DNA of 64,000 nt. Origin: Theobroma cacao. Lineage: Eukaryota; Streptophyta; Magnoliopsida; Malvales; Malvaceae. Position 1 is the stretch's first letter, and each line of letters begins with the position of its first letter. The position numbers were made by a program, and so were the translations under genes. The notes under the pieces are model-generated. The model had not been told where the DNA came from and searched no databases. It was given only the letters and a program-made list of their open reading frames with translations. The stretch covers positions 31,087,674 through 31,151,673 of the forward strand of contig NC_030850.1 of the NCBI RefSeq assembly GCF_000208745.1, in the 5' to 3' direction. Of the stretch, positions 1 through 10,993 are shown in pieces.

Positions 1-1496
1 TCATTTTTTTGACAGAAACCATATAATTTTCCACCAAACAACTTGTATATATAATCCTGAACAGCAAACATATAAGACGACTCTATGACCCCGCAGAACA
101 GAGATAAACCAAAGTTCTTCGTATTTTGCAAATATACGGCAATTTCTGCTAGCAATATCATCAAAAAATTTTATTCCATTAGATAATTACCCTTCATTTT
201 CATGCAAGGCTCCATTAAAATGAGCTATGATGTAGCTAGGACTTAGGCTCTGAGTCTTGATTTCCCTATGTAACAAATCCTGTATATGTGATATGCGGAT
301 CAAATTTAAATAATAACAATTGGAAACAACTCTGAATCATGACTCATGAGTATCGGAAATTCATAATCTTGTCTGGCACCTTTTGGGTTTTGATTGAGTT
401 CCAAATGCATGATATCTAGCAGAAAATTACTACAAAGCAAGCACATGACATGGTATATTAACTTTTGATAATAAAGGAGCTTGCTCAATATAAATGGATT
501 GATGAATTGAATGAGAACAAGGGAGGCAGATAAAAACATTGCAAGGGACATGTCCAGAGGGGCTAGTGCTGTTATGATCATGTTAAGGTTAAGATCCTTA
601 AGAAAGAGGACATGAGAACGAGGAACAAAAAAATGGTGATAGTCCATTGAGTAACAAGATGAGTACAGATGCTTGCCGACTGCAGTTCCCCAACTTCTAT
701 CTTTTTAATTGTCAATACTTATGAACTACCCTCCTTTATATTCTTACTATAATTATGCAGTCCTTGAGTATCAGCGGTCAAAAAGATAAAAGTGGGGAAT
801 TGCAGTACCCCAGCAGCTCCCCTCAGCTTAATTCTTGCAGGACTCATCATCATCTTCCATCCTTTTTTCTTCTTCATTCTTAATCTCATTTTCCTCCACC
901 GGGATCTAAGTAGTCCAAAACCGAGAAAGACTACAGAGAGAGAGAGAGACTAATGATATTGGTTACGATACATAATTCAGTGAATGTTTCTTTCTTAGGA
1001 ACCAGGTAAACAGGCAATTAATCAGAAAAGTTTAAATTTAAACCAAACTATTCATCCAGCTGGTTCTAAAGAATATCAGGAGCCACCATTTTCCACTTAA
1101 ATACCCTATCAATAAATAACTATTCCAGCTACTGACAACAATAAACATCACTGATCCATGATGCATCACTATTATAATAGTATTAGTATTTATCTAATTG
1201 ATTGAATTACAATGCAGCAACTTTATGGCTGACAAATCAAGCGATAATGTATCACCAGGTTAAAATATTGACAGAACCGATTTGCTCATATACTACAAAA
1301 CTGAATAGATGCAGACAAAATAATGGGCTCTGTTTTCCTTTGGAAAGCATTAAGAACATATAATTTAAACACATATAAGGAACAAAAGAATACTATTTCT
1401 CCAGACCTAAACCATAAAATTCCCACTGCATACACAACATTTGAACATTGTAACTTATCATTTAGCAGCATAAGATCTCATAGACAGCCTATATCA
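1..1496. other. Intergenic / 3' flank of the XXT gene
   Basis: No convincing gene. The right part should hold the 3' UTR of the minus-strand xylosyltransferase gene that ends at 1497. Short open frames here have no codon bias or family resemblance. The only coding-like stretch is a possible acidic terminal exon at 828-905 on the minus strand, listed separately. Confidence 0.6.
828..905 (-). other. Possible orphan terminal exon (acidic C-terminus)
   Basis: On the minus strand a pyrimidine-containing tract ending in ACTTAG is followed by 25 sense codons and TAA. The peptide is rich in Glu, Asp and Lys (PVEENEIKNEEEKRMEDDDE). Composition and the splice-like border look exon-like, but I could not find an upstream partner exon before the XXT gene. 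It may be a decayed exon, an alternative 3' exon or chance. Confidence 0.15.
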
Positions 1497-2888
1497 TCAA
1501 GAAGAGGATACCTTAACCGCTTTAAATGCTGGATGAAGCAGTCCAAGTTCATCTTTCACCTCAAGCGGATGACCAGTCTCGTTTCGAACTCTCTTAACCC
1601 TTCTACTAGCCAAAGACTTATGAGTAAACCCATAAATCTGAAGAATCTGATTATCCCCAAAATTGAATGCTCTATCCATCTGCTTCAAGCACCTCTCAAC
1701 TGGGTAATCCCCGAACTTCCCACAAGGCTTACATCCCACAAAGTGAGTCACCAATGGCCAACGATGATCACCTAAACCTGGATGATAATTCTCAATCATT
1801 TCCTCATACCTATCAACCAAAATTCCCCAATAACCATGCAAATAATAAGCACTCTCTAAATAAACCTTATCACCCCACTTCACCCTTTGAGTAGCCAACA
1901 AGTAAACCATAGCAGACTGATCATCCGCTTCGAAAACCGGCCGATCCTTAAGTTCCCGAGTCAAAACCTTCCCGGCTTCTTCCCTAATCTTCCCTTTAGG
2001 ACCCATAGGAGCCCAAGCATCAAGAATATCAAGTGCCCATTGCCCATTCCTCAACAAAAAACTCCCAGTATTTAACCCAATCCAATTCTTTTGATCATAA
2101 ACCATCTCATTCCAACCGTGCATAACCAAGTTCGAGTCTTTATACCTTTCCCAAGGAACCTCAAATGCCATATCGGTAAACATTGCGTCACTATCCATCC
2201 ACCAAAGAAACTCCACCTCTGGATGCGAAAGCAAAAGCTTTCGAATCAACGGTAATTTGGCCCAAAACCCTGCCATTTCCGCATCTAAAAGCGCCATGTT
2301 ATAAAATATCTCGATCCCGTGTAATCTACAGTAATCGATCTTGTTCTTGATCGATTTCAATAAGTAATGATCACCGACCGGGTTCTCACACGGTTTAGGA
2401 GATGAACCAGTGACTAAGAGAACCCTTGGTTTGTTTGGACCGATGAAATTAGGGTAATCAGGGTTTTCTTTCAGCCATTCAGATCGTTGTTTGTCCCAAT
2501 CGGAGATTTTGGGACCCAGAGAATAGGGCCTGTTGCGGTCGAGTTTCGAGTCGTCGGATTCCTCGTCGACCAAGATCTTATTTATGTCGAATTCGTTGTA
2601 ATTATTGGTGCCGGCGTCGGTGTCGGTGTCGGTGGCGGTGGCGGCGTGGTTATTCGAAGACGTCGTTTGGACTTCTTCAAGGACGCGATGCGGCTCGGCT
2701 CGTTTCCGTGAATAGAAGTGGTCGCGGATCTCGATGAAGTCTTGCTCTGGAGTTCCGAATTTACCAGCGCCGATAGTGCCACGTAGGACGACAAGAGTGA
2801 GGACGAGGCAGAGGATGGTGACCTTGCAGTGACGGAGAGCTCTCTGGATCTTTCTAGATCTTTGAGCTCCCAAACACTTGTCTATCAT
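1497..2888 (-). CDS. XXT2: Xyloglucan 6-xylosyltransferase (GT34), XXT1/XXT2 type
   Basis: Intronless gene of 463 residues. GT34 enzymes of this type add alpha-1,6-xylose from UDP-xylose to the glucan backbone of xyloglucan in the Golgi. Visible are a short basic cytosolic tail, a single signal-anchor helix near residues 23-42 (VTILCLVLTLVVLRGTIGAG), a stem, then the catalytic domain with NKPRVLLVTGSSPKPCENPV, the metal-binding DSD of FLWWMDSDAMF, HGWNEMVYDQKNWIGLNTGS, EADDQSAMVYLL and HFVGCKPCGKFGDYP. Length matches the roughly 460 residues of Arabidopsis XXT1/XXT2. The start MIDKCLGAQ at 2888 is the first in-frame ATG; the frame stays open to 3038 but without an ATG. The next genes downstream match the Arabidopsis XXT2 (At4g02500) neighbourhood, which favours XXT2 over XXT1. 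Function is inferred from family; sequence assignment is very secure. Confidence 0.95.
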   Translation of the reverse strand: MIDKCLGAQRSRKIQRALRHCKVTILCLVLTLVVLRGTIGAGKFGTPEQDFIEIRDHFYSRKRAEPHRVLEEVQTTSSNNHAATATDTDTDAGTNNYNEFDINKILVDEESDDSKLDRNRPYSLGPKISDWDKQRSEWLKENPDYPNFIGPNKPRVLLVTGSSPKPCENPVGDHYLLKSIKNKIDYCRLHGIEIFYNMALLDAEMAGFWAKLPLIRKLLLSHPEVEFLWWMDSDAMFTDMAFEVPWERYKDSNLVMHGWNEMVYDQKNWIGLNTGSFLLRNGQWALDILDAWAPMGPKGKIREEAGKVLTRELKDRPVFEADDQSAMVYLLATQRVKWGDKVYLESAYYLHGYWGILVDRYEEMIENYHPGLGDHRWPLVTHFVGCKPCGKFGDYPVERCLKQMDRAFNFGDNQILQIYGFTHKSLASRRVKRVRNETGHPLEVKDELGLLHPAFKAVKVSSS

Positions 2889-3937
2889 TTTCCGGTTCTG
2901 AGCCCGATTCGCTCTCGGTTCAACCCAAAACAATGCCGAATCGGAGAATTGAGAACTCTGGGATTTGGATTTGGAAGGTTTTGAGAGGGGTTCAGAGGTT
3001 TTTTTCAAGGACGAAAAGCGCGTTTTTCTGTGATCCAAAGCATATTACAGAGCTTAAGTTTAAGCTAAGGGCGTGATTTGTTTTCCGACACGAAATTTGA
3101 AGACAGCTGTTGGAAGGAAGATGGCTGGACCCGCCGCGATGAATTGAAAAACTGTGGGATGAGACGTGTCGGGGAGGGTTCCTTGTCTTCTTATGTTTTT
3201 TTACAACCCCCGTGATTTTCAAAATGTAGTTTTCACATTTCCTAATCCAAAATGGTCGTCGCTAAAAGAATGTAATAAACGGTTACACATACTTATAATA
3301 AATAAACATTGTTTTATTTTTCAGAGGCAAAAAACCGAAAAAAAGCAATATCTCATCCTTTCATTGTGAATAGCATATCGCTTACTTGCTTTTTTTTTTG
3401 GCCAAAAAAATAACCAGCTGAAATATGGTTTGTTTTACTTTTTTTTACGTTATTAACATTAATGTTTCGGTATTTAATAAAACTAAAATCTTTTCATGAA
3501 CCTGAACAATTTCACCCATTCATCCTACCGAACTCCTCCTCTTGTGCAAAAGTGTAATATTGAAGACAAAATTAACCATTGGACCAAAACTTTAAACATT
3601 TTTTATATAATTATGGGAGAATATACTAAATTAATAACTAATGATCTAACTTGAGCATAATGTGTGTTTTACACGTGAACCCCCCTTTGTTTGCACACTA
3701 TAGAATTCATAATTAAAAAGATGCAAGCCATGATTGTACACCAATAATCAATCGTTAAAGTTTCTACAATCAAATGCTAAAAATGATGCGTCTTAGATTG
3801 TTCACCCAATTAAAGAGTCTAATTTATTCGGTGCCGTTTCTTTCTGTCCGACCAAAATTTGAGCCCCGGCCTAGAGACTTTCTCTCTGAGCCCTTCTGTT
3901 CACCAAAAAAACACGCAAACATGACTGACTCAGTGGG
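2889..3937. other. Upstream region of XXT gene; intergenic
   Basis: Holds the promoter and 5' UTR of the minus-strand XXT gene (proximal to 2889) and AT-rich spacer beyond about 3200. No gene or clear repeat seen. Short frames at 3166-3369 and 3774-3962 look like noise. Confidence 0.5.
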
Positions 3938-4258
3938 TTATTCTCCAAGGTTGGGCTTGTAGCCATCCAGGCAGCAGCCATCTGGAGCTTCGGGCTTGAC
4001 AACCCATAATGTGGGAGACGGCTTTCCTTGCAACTCATGAGTCATAGAAACATGGCTGAGAGGTGATTCAGAGAGTATGACAACTGTCTTAGTAGACACT
4101 TGGTTCTTCTTTCTTAATTTTACTTTGTGAGGCTTTTTTTTCCCCTTCGGTGCACACCTGTATGTCCAGTATTGTTCGAATAAAATACTGGCACCCGGAG
4201 CCAGTACAGTCGCCAAAGTGCTTGGCAAGAGAAGTTTACCATAAGAAATTCCTTTCAT
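3938..4258 (-). CDS. Hypothetical 106-residue ORF
   Basis: An ATG-started frame on the minus strand, 106 residues, with a hydrophobic N-terminal half, a basic patch (APKGKKKPHKVKLRKK) and a Ser/Thr-rich C-terminus. I recognise no family. It lies downstream of the minus-strand dioxygenase gene and could equally be an open stretch in that gene's 3' flank. No transcript signals stand out. Listed only because the composition is more protein-like than the surrounding noise frames. Confidence 0.15.
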   Translation of the reverse strand: MKGISYGKLLLPSTLATVLAPGASILFEQYWTYRCAPKGKKKPHKVKLRKKNQVSTKTVVILSESPLSHVSMTHELQGKPSPTLWVVKPEAPDGCCLDGYKPNLGE

Positions 4259-4747
4259 ACTGATCTGGAGAGCCTAAGGAGCAACTCTTCTAATGCTGTT
4301 CATTATTTACTCTTACCAAAGCAATTTACTGAGACACCTTGATAAATAATATTTCTTGCTTCCTCTCTTACCGACTGATTAAGTGTTTATCAACATCACC
4401 ACTAGACAATAACAGAGACAGAGAGCCCCAGCTGACAACTAAAAGTTCCCATATTTGCTTAGCCCAAGCAGGCAATAACCCTGAGGGTGTCTATATCTAA
4501 AATAATTGCACGACATCTAAATAGAAAATTTAATGATAGGAGTCAAGCTCTTGAAACCCGGGTTACTAAGTGCAATTGCCACGAGGCGACAACATTTAAT
4601 ACTGGGCATATTACCTCCCATTGTCCCACATTCAAAGTTGGCAAATAGTGCAAAAAAAAAATGAGAAACAAATGAATGCTACAGCCCCTAATGTATTGGC
4701 AAATTGGAAAAGCAAATTGACTATCCAAGAAAACATGTTACGGCAAG

Positions 4748-6086
4748 CTACTCCACCTGGCGCAGCTTTCTCAAGGTTATAGAGATTCTCTTCTCCTGAA
4801 TTAATTCCTGCCCTCCCCACATCTGAAACCCTGGGTTGCGGTTTATCTCATGTTTCCAAAGGTAGCGAGCTTCTCCTGACATCAGAACTAGAGATCCTGG
4901 AGTCAAGTGAACAGGAATCTTTCCTACACGTAGATGCATTTCACCTTGCTCAACAATGTTTGAACCTGCTTCAACTCGGGTGAAATGCATGACACATGAT
5001 GACTCCAAGGAGACAATGGCAATTCCATCTTCAAAACGCATGAGGTCAACATGTGCACAGATTCCCTACACATCAAACAGTCCAAAATCTCATGTAGATG
5101 ATATTCCTTGATTCTGGAACAACATAAGCAACTCCAAAATGCGAAGTCGCACCTCACCTGGGTGGTATACATTTACAATTAGTTGATCAAATAGAGGTTC
5201 TCTCCACAATAAATTTAATGGTAATAGGCAGTCTCCCGTGGCCCCATTAGAGGTAGCCAAGTCTGTAGATTTAGAGACATGATGACCAAGAAGCACTGCT
5301 TCACGTATAGAGTTAGAAAGTTCAGTCGCCCATGCTGGGAGATCTCCAAACCTCATGGCCTGAAGAAAACATAATTAAAACATAAATTCGGAAGGCAAAG
5401 GTAAAAGCACAATGTTTGAAGATTTAGCACGCCAGGCATTGGACTAAGATAAACCAGTCAAAATAGTTTAACACATTTAATACAAAGACAAATCTCCTAG
5501 TAAGAGAAATATTTTCAAATTATCTATTTCAATACTGAATCAAAGACCATCCTAGAATCCACCAAATTCTGCAGACTGATCATGTAATTACCGCCCCGAA
5601 AACCAAAAGTCATGAATTAGTTTAATATTCAACGGCGGTAACTTCAAATTCTAACGCCGAAAGGTGCTAAAAATTCAGACATTAGATTCCAAGAAAAAAT
5701 ACATGCTAGCTGCTGAATAAAAGGTTTTCTTTATATAGAAAACGACCAAGGACCTGATTGTGAGAATCTTCAGTGAACCATCCTTCTGCAACAAAACCCG
5801 TCATACATCTTCAATAAGTTTGTGTTTATTGGTCAAGAAATGTACAAAAAAAAAACAGGGGGGAGGGAGAAAGAAACGCACCGTTTAACACAGCGGAGAT
5901 CAGAGAAGATTGGTGTTGAGGAGAAAGGAAGTCTCTGCATAGCCATAATCCGTTAATTTCCTTGATCTGTTCCCATGAAGGAATTGGGTCTCCGATATGC
6001 TTATGTTGTGGATCATCGTCTTCGCTGTCTGATGATTCACCGAAGACTTCCCTCAAAAGTTCATCGTGATTCTCCATCTTCAACAT
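4748..6086 (-). CDS. AlkB-like 2-oxoglutarate/Fe(II) dioxygenase, four exons
   Basis: Four coding exons on the minus strand: 6086-5882, 5785-5754, 5359-5153 and 5065-4748. They join in frame to 253 residues. The acidic N-terminus (ESSDSEDDDPQ) is followed by a double-stranded beta-helix fold with VNVYHPGEGICAHVD, which supplies the first two Fe(II) ligands (HxD). The third ligand is probably the His of YLWKHEI, and RISITLRKLR carries the 2OG-binding Arg. The exon 3/4 join exactly restores the conserved HPGEGICAHVD. The motif set is that of AlkB-type nucleic-acid demethylases of the ALKBH8-like group; Arabidopsis At4g02485 is the likely orthologue by similarity and position. Substrate (tRNA, other RNA or DNA) cannot be told from sequence. 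A second ATG at 6077 would shorten the protein by three residues. Confidence 0.88.
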
Positions 6087-9000
6087 CGTCGTCGATAACC
6101 GAGCTTCGTGGCCGCCCTTGATAGCTCTTATGGGCTTGATTTGCGTCCGCTACCCATATTGACGTTGGAAACATTAACATTGGGCCATCGCAAAAAAGCC
6201 AAAACAGGCCCAGATTACAAGGAGAAGCCCTCACAAAGTCAAGAAGGCAAAAGTTTTCTATATTTATATTGGAAAATGTTAATTAGTGTTAAAATTAACG
6301 TATTATTTCTTCTTAAAATGAGAAAAACTATATTAAATAAATTTTTAATTATAAATTTGACAAACCTTAATAAATATTGATAAGTGATCATTAACCTGAC
6401 CCAATTATATAATCTTATAATTGGTAAATTTCCATGGACATAGAATTCCAATCCTTTGATCCTCTTTTTCTTGAGACTTAATTATCTTAGCATAACCATA
6501 ATTTTATGATCTTAGCAATGTCATCTAAAAACCATGCCAGTATATCCCGGTTAAAAAATTTGGTGGCAATCCTCCCTCTATTATCTCTTATACCATACAG
6601 AAGGTTTTATTTTAGGACATTAGACATACAAAGTAAAAATATAACTAAAACCCACTCATTTGGCAGTTCCCTTAAAGATACAACTCTATCTATTTATCAA
6701 CAACAAACATGAAATTTCAATCATCAAAATGGGCAATAAGAACCAAGAAATCAATTTAGAACGTCTACTACAATGAATTGTTATCAACATTCATTTGGTC
6801 TTACATCGTGAAATAAAACAAAATGGGAGTGACAATGTTTCATAATAATAAAGATAATAACAAATTTTTGAGTAAACTATAATTGTAATTACTAAAATTT
6901 GGAATCAAATATAATTTGGTTTGTATAGTTTAAAAAGTTTTTTTTTTTAATTTTAAACTTCCAAGTTTGTATTGAAATAATCTTTCTATCAATATTTCAA
7001 TAAATTTAATTTTAAGTGTTAATTGCAACATGTGTCAAACACGTGATAGATGTCATGGTCCCAAAAAAGAATTATATCGATTATGTAAGAGAGTGAGATT
7101 AAGTATTTACACTATTTTTAACTTATAAAGCATTTTTTGTGGGACAAAATTAGCTCAATTGACCAACTTTACACGTTAGTATGGACCGTGATAGTTGGTA
7201 TCATAAACTATAAACTGCTAACAATGTATCACTTCAGATAATGGACCCTTGTTGAAATGAAGTAAAATATCATGCTCCCACTAGAGAGTCATGAAGTTTA
7301 TGTTAGTTATGTAATAAAGTGATATTGGATATTTAAGATGACGTTTGGTAACTTAATTTGTTTTTTTTTTCCAAGTAAAAACATAAATATTGTTTTCATT
7401 TTTTTTCTTAAAAAACAAAAATAAAACAAGTTTGGTAATATTTCTGTTATAAGAAACTTTAAAAAATAAAAATATGAAATTATTTAATAAATTTTCAGTT
7501 TCATCTTTGTCTTAAATGCTTAGACCTAAAATGGAAACATTAATATAGCTATCATAACTCACAGAGAAAATAACATGAAAAAAAAAAAGAAACATTATTT
7601 TATCTAGATGCTCAAAGTGTCCAGAAACAATAAATCAAAAAGAAAAAAAGACAAAAAGAAAAGAAAAAAGACACTAGTATGAAGTGGATTAGATATGAAG
7701 AAACTTGGATGAAAAAGCAAATGAATTACACAGAAAAAAAAAAAGATTTAAGGTGTGGTAGTTGGAAAAGAGAGAGACACAAGGAAAAAAAATGAGAGAG
7801 AGGTGATTTGGTGTTGGTCTAACTGGGGATGAGGTGGTTCAGCATGTTTTTTTTTGTTTTGAAAACAAAAATAAAATAAAAAAAATTTGTGTTTGTGTTT
7901 TTTCCATCAATTTCAAAACCGATTTCGAATAAAAAAAAAACAAAAACAAGATTACCAAAACGTTTTTTATTAGTATTTTTGTAATTCTACAAACAAAAAT
8001 TAAAAAAATAGTAAACATATACATTACCAAATAGGACTCAAGTGTTTACATCATTTTCAACTTATGAGATCTTTTTTATGAAGCAAAACATTGATGTCCA
8101 TTGAGCCAAAATGGTACGAGGTCTTGTATGGGAAGCAAAACCATGAGATCTACTGTGTCAAAATGATGTATAAAATCATAAAATTCAATAAATTAGAATA
8201 GACAATACTTTACAATCAGAGTGATTTCAAATGCTTTTTAGAAAACAAAATTGTGAGACCCAATCAACCAAAGTGCCAAAATGGATAATGTCTTGTAAGT
8301 TTGTGTGAAGAGTGACTATAGACATGTGTAAGCTTATATGTATATTGTATTACTGATATCTTTGAAATTGTCTTAGATTTGTAATTTTAAAAATAAAAAG
8401 TATTTATTATAAAGCAGAAAAATATAGATCTATTTATTGATATATTTAAAAAATAAAAAATGTCCATTTTTTTCTTTATAACTCTTTTTTTTCATTTTTG
8501 TTCCCTTTCTTTTCCCTACATACTAGGGACCAGTCAAAGACGATAAAAAGCTAGATCTGACCGTGTTGCAGTGTCGACTGAGCCAAATTCGGCCCTCTCT
8601 TGCCTGTGGACCGACTCTTAGCAAACGGAAGAGAGAAAGAGAGATGAAATTAAAAAAAAAAACCTTAAATAGGGTTTTTTTACACATAATTTACACGTGT
8701 TTGTCATGTAAAACACGTATTACTAATTAAAACACTAAGCACAATATTAAAAAAAATCATTTCAAATTACAACATTGGAATTACATAGACTAACAAGTTA
8801 ATTTTCCTACCATCTTCGTTGTTGCAAATGATCCCTTGTAATAAAGATGAAAAGGGTCAAAAAGTTGCATCTCCTTGATGTTTGTGCCAATCAAGAGCAT
8901 AGCCATCCGTGCCCATGTGGAAAATGTTATCTTGACACGTAAGAATCCTATCCCATTAGGCCACAACACGCACGTCTCGAGTACAACGCCGCGGGTAAAA

Positions 9001-9147
9001 ATTCTCAACCTTCTTAATGGGCCGTCAGGTGTATAATCCCCTTTGCCTTGCCCAGTTGAACTATATTATTGAAGTTAAATACAGCCTCCAAATTATCAAG
9101 TCTTTTAGTTTTCTCCGTTTTGACTATAATGACCATTTTTATCACGC
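6087..9147. other. AT-rich intergenic region with degenerate repeats
   Basis: No gene. Proximal to 6087 lies the promoter of the minus-strand dioxygenase. From about 6840 the DNA is very AT-rich and carries a MITE-like element (7343-8032) and degenerate direct repeats around 7103-7165, 8040-8106 and 8216-8290. Homopurine stretches flank the MITE interior. Confidence 0.5.
7343..8032. mobile_element. MITE-like element with GTTTGGTAA terminal repeats
   Basis: A non-coding segment of about 690 bp begins with GTTTGGTAA and ends with TTACCAAAT, with a second nested pair (TTTGGTAAT near 7430, ATTACCAAAA near 7952). The ends are inverted repeats of a non-autonomous DNA transposon. Similar direct-repeat sequence lies on both sides (about 7103 and 8040), as if the element split a repeat. 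I could not define a clean target duplication, so the superfamily is unassigned. Confidence 0.35.
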
Positions 9148-9157
9148 GCCACGTGGC
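9148..9157 (+). promoter_or_regulatory. Palindromic G-box/ABRE core
   Basis: GCCACGTGGC is a perfect palindrome 190 bp upstream of the ATG of the lipid-droplet protein gene and about 65 bp upstream of its TATA box. ACGT-core G-boxes bind bZIP (ABF/AREB) and bHLH factors and often mediate ABA, drought or light responses. Confidence 0.6.
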
Positions 9158-9220
9158 AAAGTGATATATCAATGCCGTAGAGTCGTTAGTGGGGATCAGC
9201 GGGTGAGGTAGGGGACTTGC

Positions 9221-9227
9221 TATAAAA
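9221..9227 (+). promoter_or_regulatory. TATA box of the REF/SRPP-like gene
   Basis: TATAAAA lies 120 bp upstream of the ATG at 9347. This would put transcription start near 9250 and give a CT-rich 5' UTR of roughly 95 bases. Confidence 0.6.
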
Positions 9228-9346
9228 CGGGAGTTGTTGCAACGCTCTCTCTCGTCCCTTCCGTTATATTCGAAGAAGCTCGTCTGCATTTATCTCGTCT
9301 CTCTTTCTAACTTTTTTCAAGCAGGAGTCTCAGAACGGTGAAATTA

Positions 9347-10381
9347 ATGGCCGAATCTGATCCCAATCAGCCCATAGAGACAGTAAGCCGTTCATCTCTG
9401 AGTTAGTACTATGCTAATTGTTATTTTATGATTCTTAATATTAGATCGATGAGATTGATTTTCTTTTTTTTTTTTGATGGATAACGAATTGATTCTACAT
9501 TTCATTTGATTTTTTTTTTGACGAAGAATGAAGAAAATGAGAAGAAACTTAAGTATCTAGATTTTGTTCATGTGGCGGTGATCTATGCAGTTGTATGCTT
9601 ATTAAGCATCTACGAGTATGCCAAGGAAAACTCCGGTCCACTTAAACCGGGGGTCCAAACGGTCGAAGGAACTGTAAAGACCGTTATTGGCCCCGTTTAC
9701 GACAAGTTTCACGATGTTCTGTTCGAAATCCTAAAGTTTGTTGATCGCAAGGTCAGCACCCTAAAAATTTTTTAATTTTTCCCTCTCTTTTTTAAGTTTA
9801 TTGAACTTAATTAAAGATAAAAATCATCAGAATTGGACTTTTTGGGCCCTTTCTGTTAAGCAATCAAATTCTTTGATTTCTTAGGAGACATAGCAATTTG
9901 ATGAGATTCTTGGTGTTCATGTTGTATGCAGGTGGACGAGTCCCTCAGTGAGATGGACAGCCGCATGCCGTCTTTTGTAAAGCAGGCTTCAAGCCAGGCT
10001 CAAGCCATGGCTTCGGAGGTCCAACGAGCAGGCGTTGTAGACACGGCTAAGATCATCACGAGGACCGTTTACACCAAGTATGGACCGACAATTAAGGAGC
10101 TGTACTGCAAGTACGAGCCGGTAGTAGAACAGTATGCTGTTTCAGCTTGGCGGACGCTTAACTGCCTCCCGCTTTTCCCTCAAGTGGCTCAAATCGTGGT
10201 CCCCGTGGCTGCTTACTGGTCGGAGAAGTACAATCAGGTGGTTTATTACTCTGGGGAGAAAGGGTATGCGTTGGCGTCGTATCTGCCGTTGATTCCGATT
10301 GATAAAATCGCAAAGGTTTTCGAGGAGCGTGGAACACGGCTCGCCGCTTCGAATAATGGGGACTCAACTCCGACGCAGTGA
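9347..10381 (+). CDS. REF/SRPP-like lipid droplet-associated protein
   Basis: Three exons (9347-9382, 9527-9751, 9932-10381) join in phase 0 to 236 residues. The protein belongs to the rubber elongation factor / small rubber particle protein family, which in non-rubber plants comprises the lipid droplet-associated proteins LDAP1-3. Family hallmarks are KYLDFVHVAVIYAVVCLLS, YEYAKENSGPLKPGVQTVEG, VKTVIGPVYDKF and, in exon 3, amphipathic repeats (TRTVYTKYGPTIKELYCKYE, AAYWSEKYNQVVYYSGEKGY). No signal peptide or transmembrane helix is evident; the family coats lipid droplets or rubber particles from the cytosol. Arabidopsis LDAPs are about 240 residues, matching this length. The upstream G-box and TATA box support ABA- or stress-linked expression. 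It is not part of the Arabidopsis chromosome-4 synteny block that I recall. Confidence 0.92.
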
Positions 10382-10550
10382 AATTGGGGGTAGGGTTTTT
10401 GGGATTGATGATATTTTGTTGAAGTGGTTTCATTTCTTCCTTTTTGGATTTGCATTTTTGGGTTTAGTATATAAAGGGTCACATTAGATGGAGATATGGA
10501 CTCCGTTGTGGACACTTTAATTTTCCGTACCTTTTTTTTTATAAAAAATC

Positions 10551-10993
10551 GGTTAAATACAAAATAATCTCTTAAATTCTTTAATTTAAATAATTTTTTT
10601 ATTTTTATTATATATTTAAATAAGTTTCAATTTTATAATTTGTATCAAAATAAGTTTTTTTTTTTTACAAATATATATAATTTTTATCATGTAAATGTTA
10701 AAGTGATTTTTTTAATGAAAATTTTGTGTCCTAAGAAATAATCTTTTTAATTAGTCATTTTTATCACGTTAGAAAAATCGTGCAGAATATATTGATAATT
10801 TTTATTTTACCAAATAACTTTGAATTTAACGATGATTGGGATACTAATGGTCAGATAACATATTTTCATCAACATATTGATTTATTCAAGTCAAAGCAAA
10901 AATTACATAATATGAGCTCCTTGGGGTACAATCAAAGGATATAATTTTATGAGAAATTTGAAATAATTTAAGAGTTTATTCAGTATTTTAAAC
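10551..10993. mobile_element. MITE with GGTTAAATAC terminal inverted repeats
   Basis: About 443 bp, non-coding. The left end (GGTTAAATACAAAATAATCT, then CTTAAATT) is matched in inverse by the right end (AATTTAAGAG, then TTCAGTATTTTAAAC). These ends resemble a common plant MITE type starting GGGTTAAATAC. It lies just past the 3' UTR of the lipid-droplet protein gene. Exact ends and the target duplication are uncertain. Confidence 0.5.

Noticed and set aside
2889..3038. In-frame N-terminal extension of the xylosyltransferase to 3038
   Set aside because: The frame is open but begins without an ATG; the first ATG (2888) gives MIDKCLGAQ, the normal family start.
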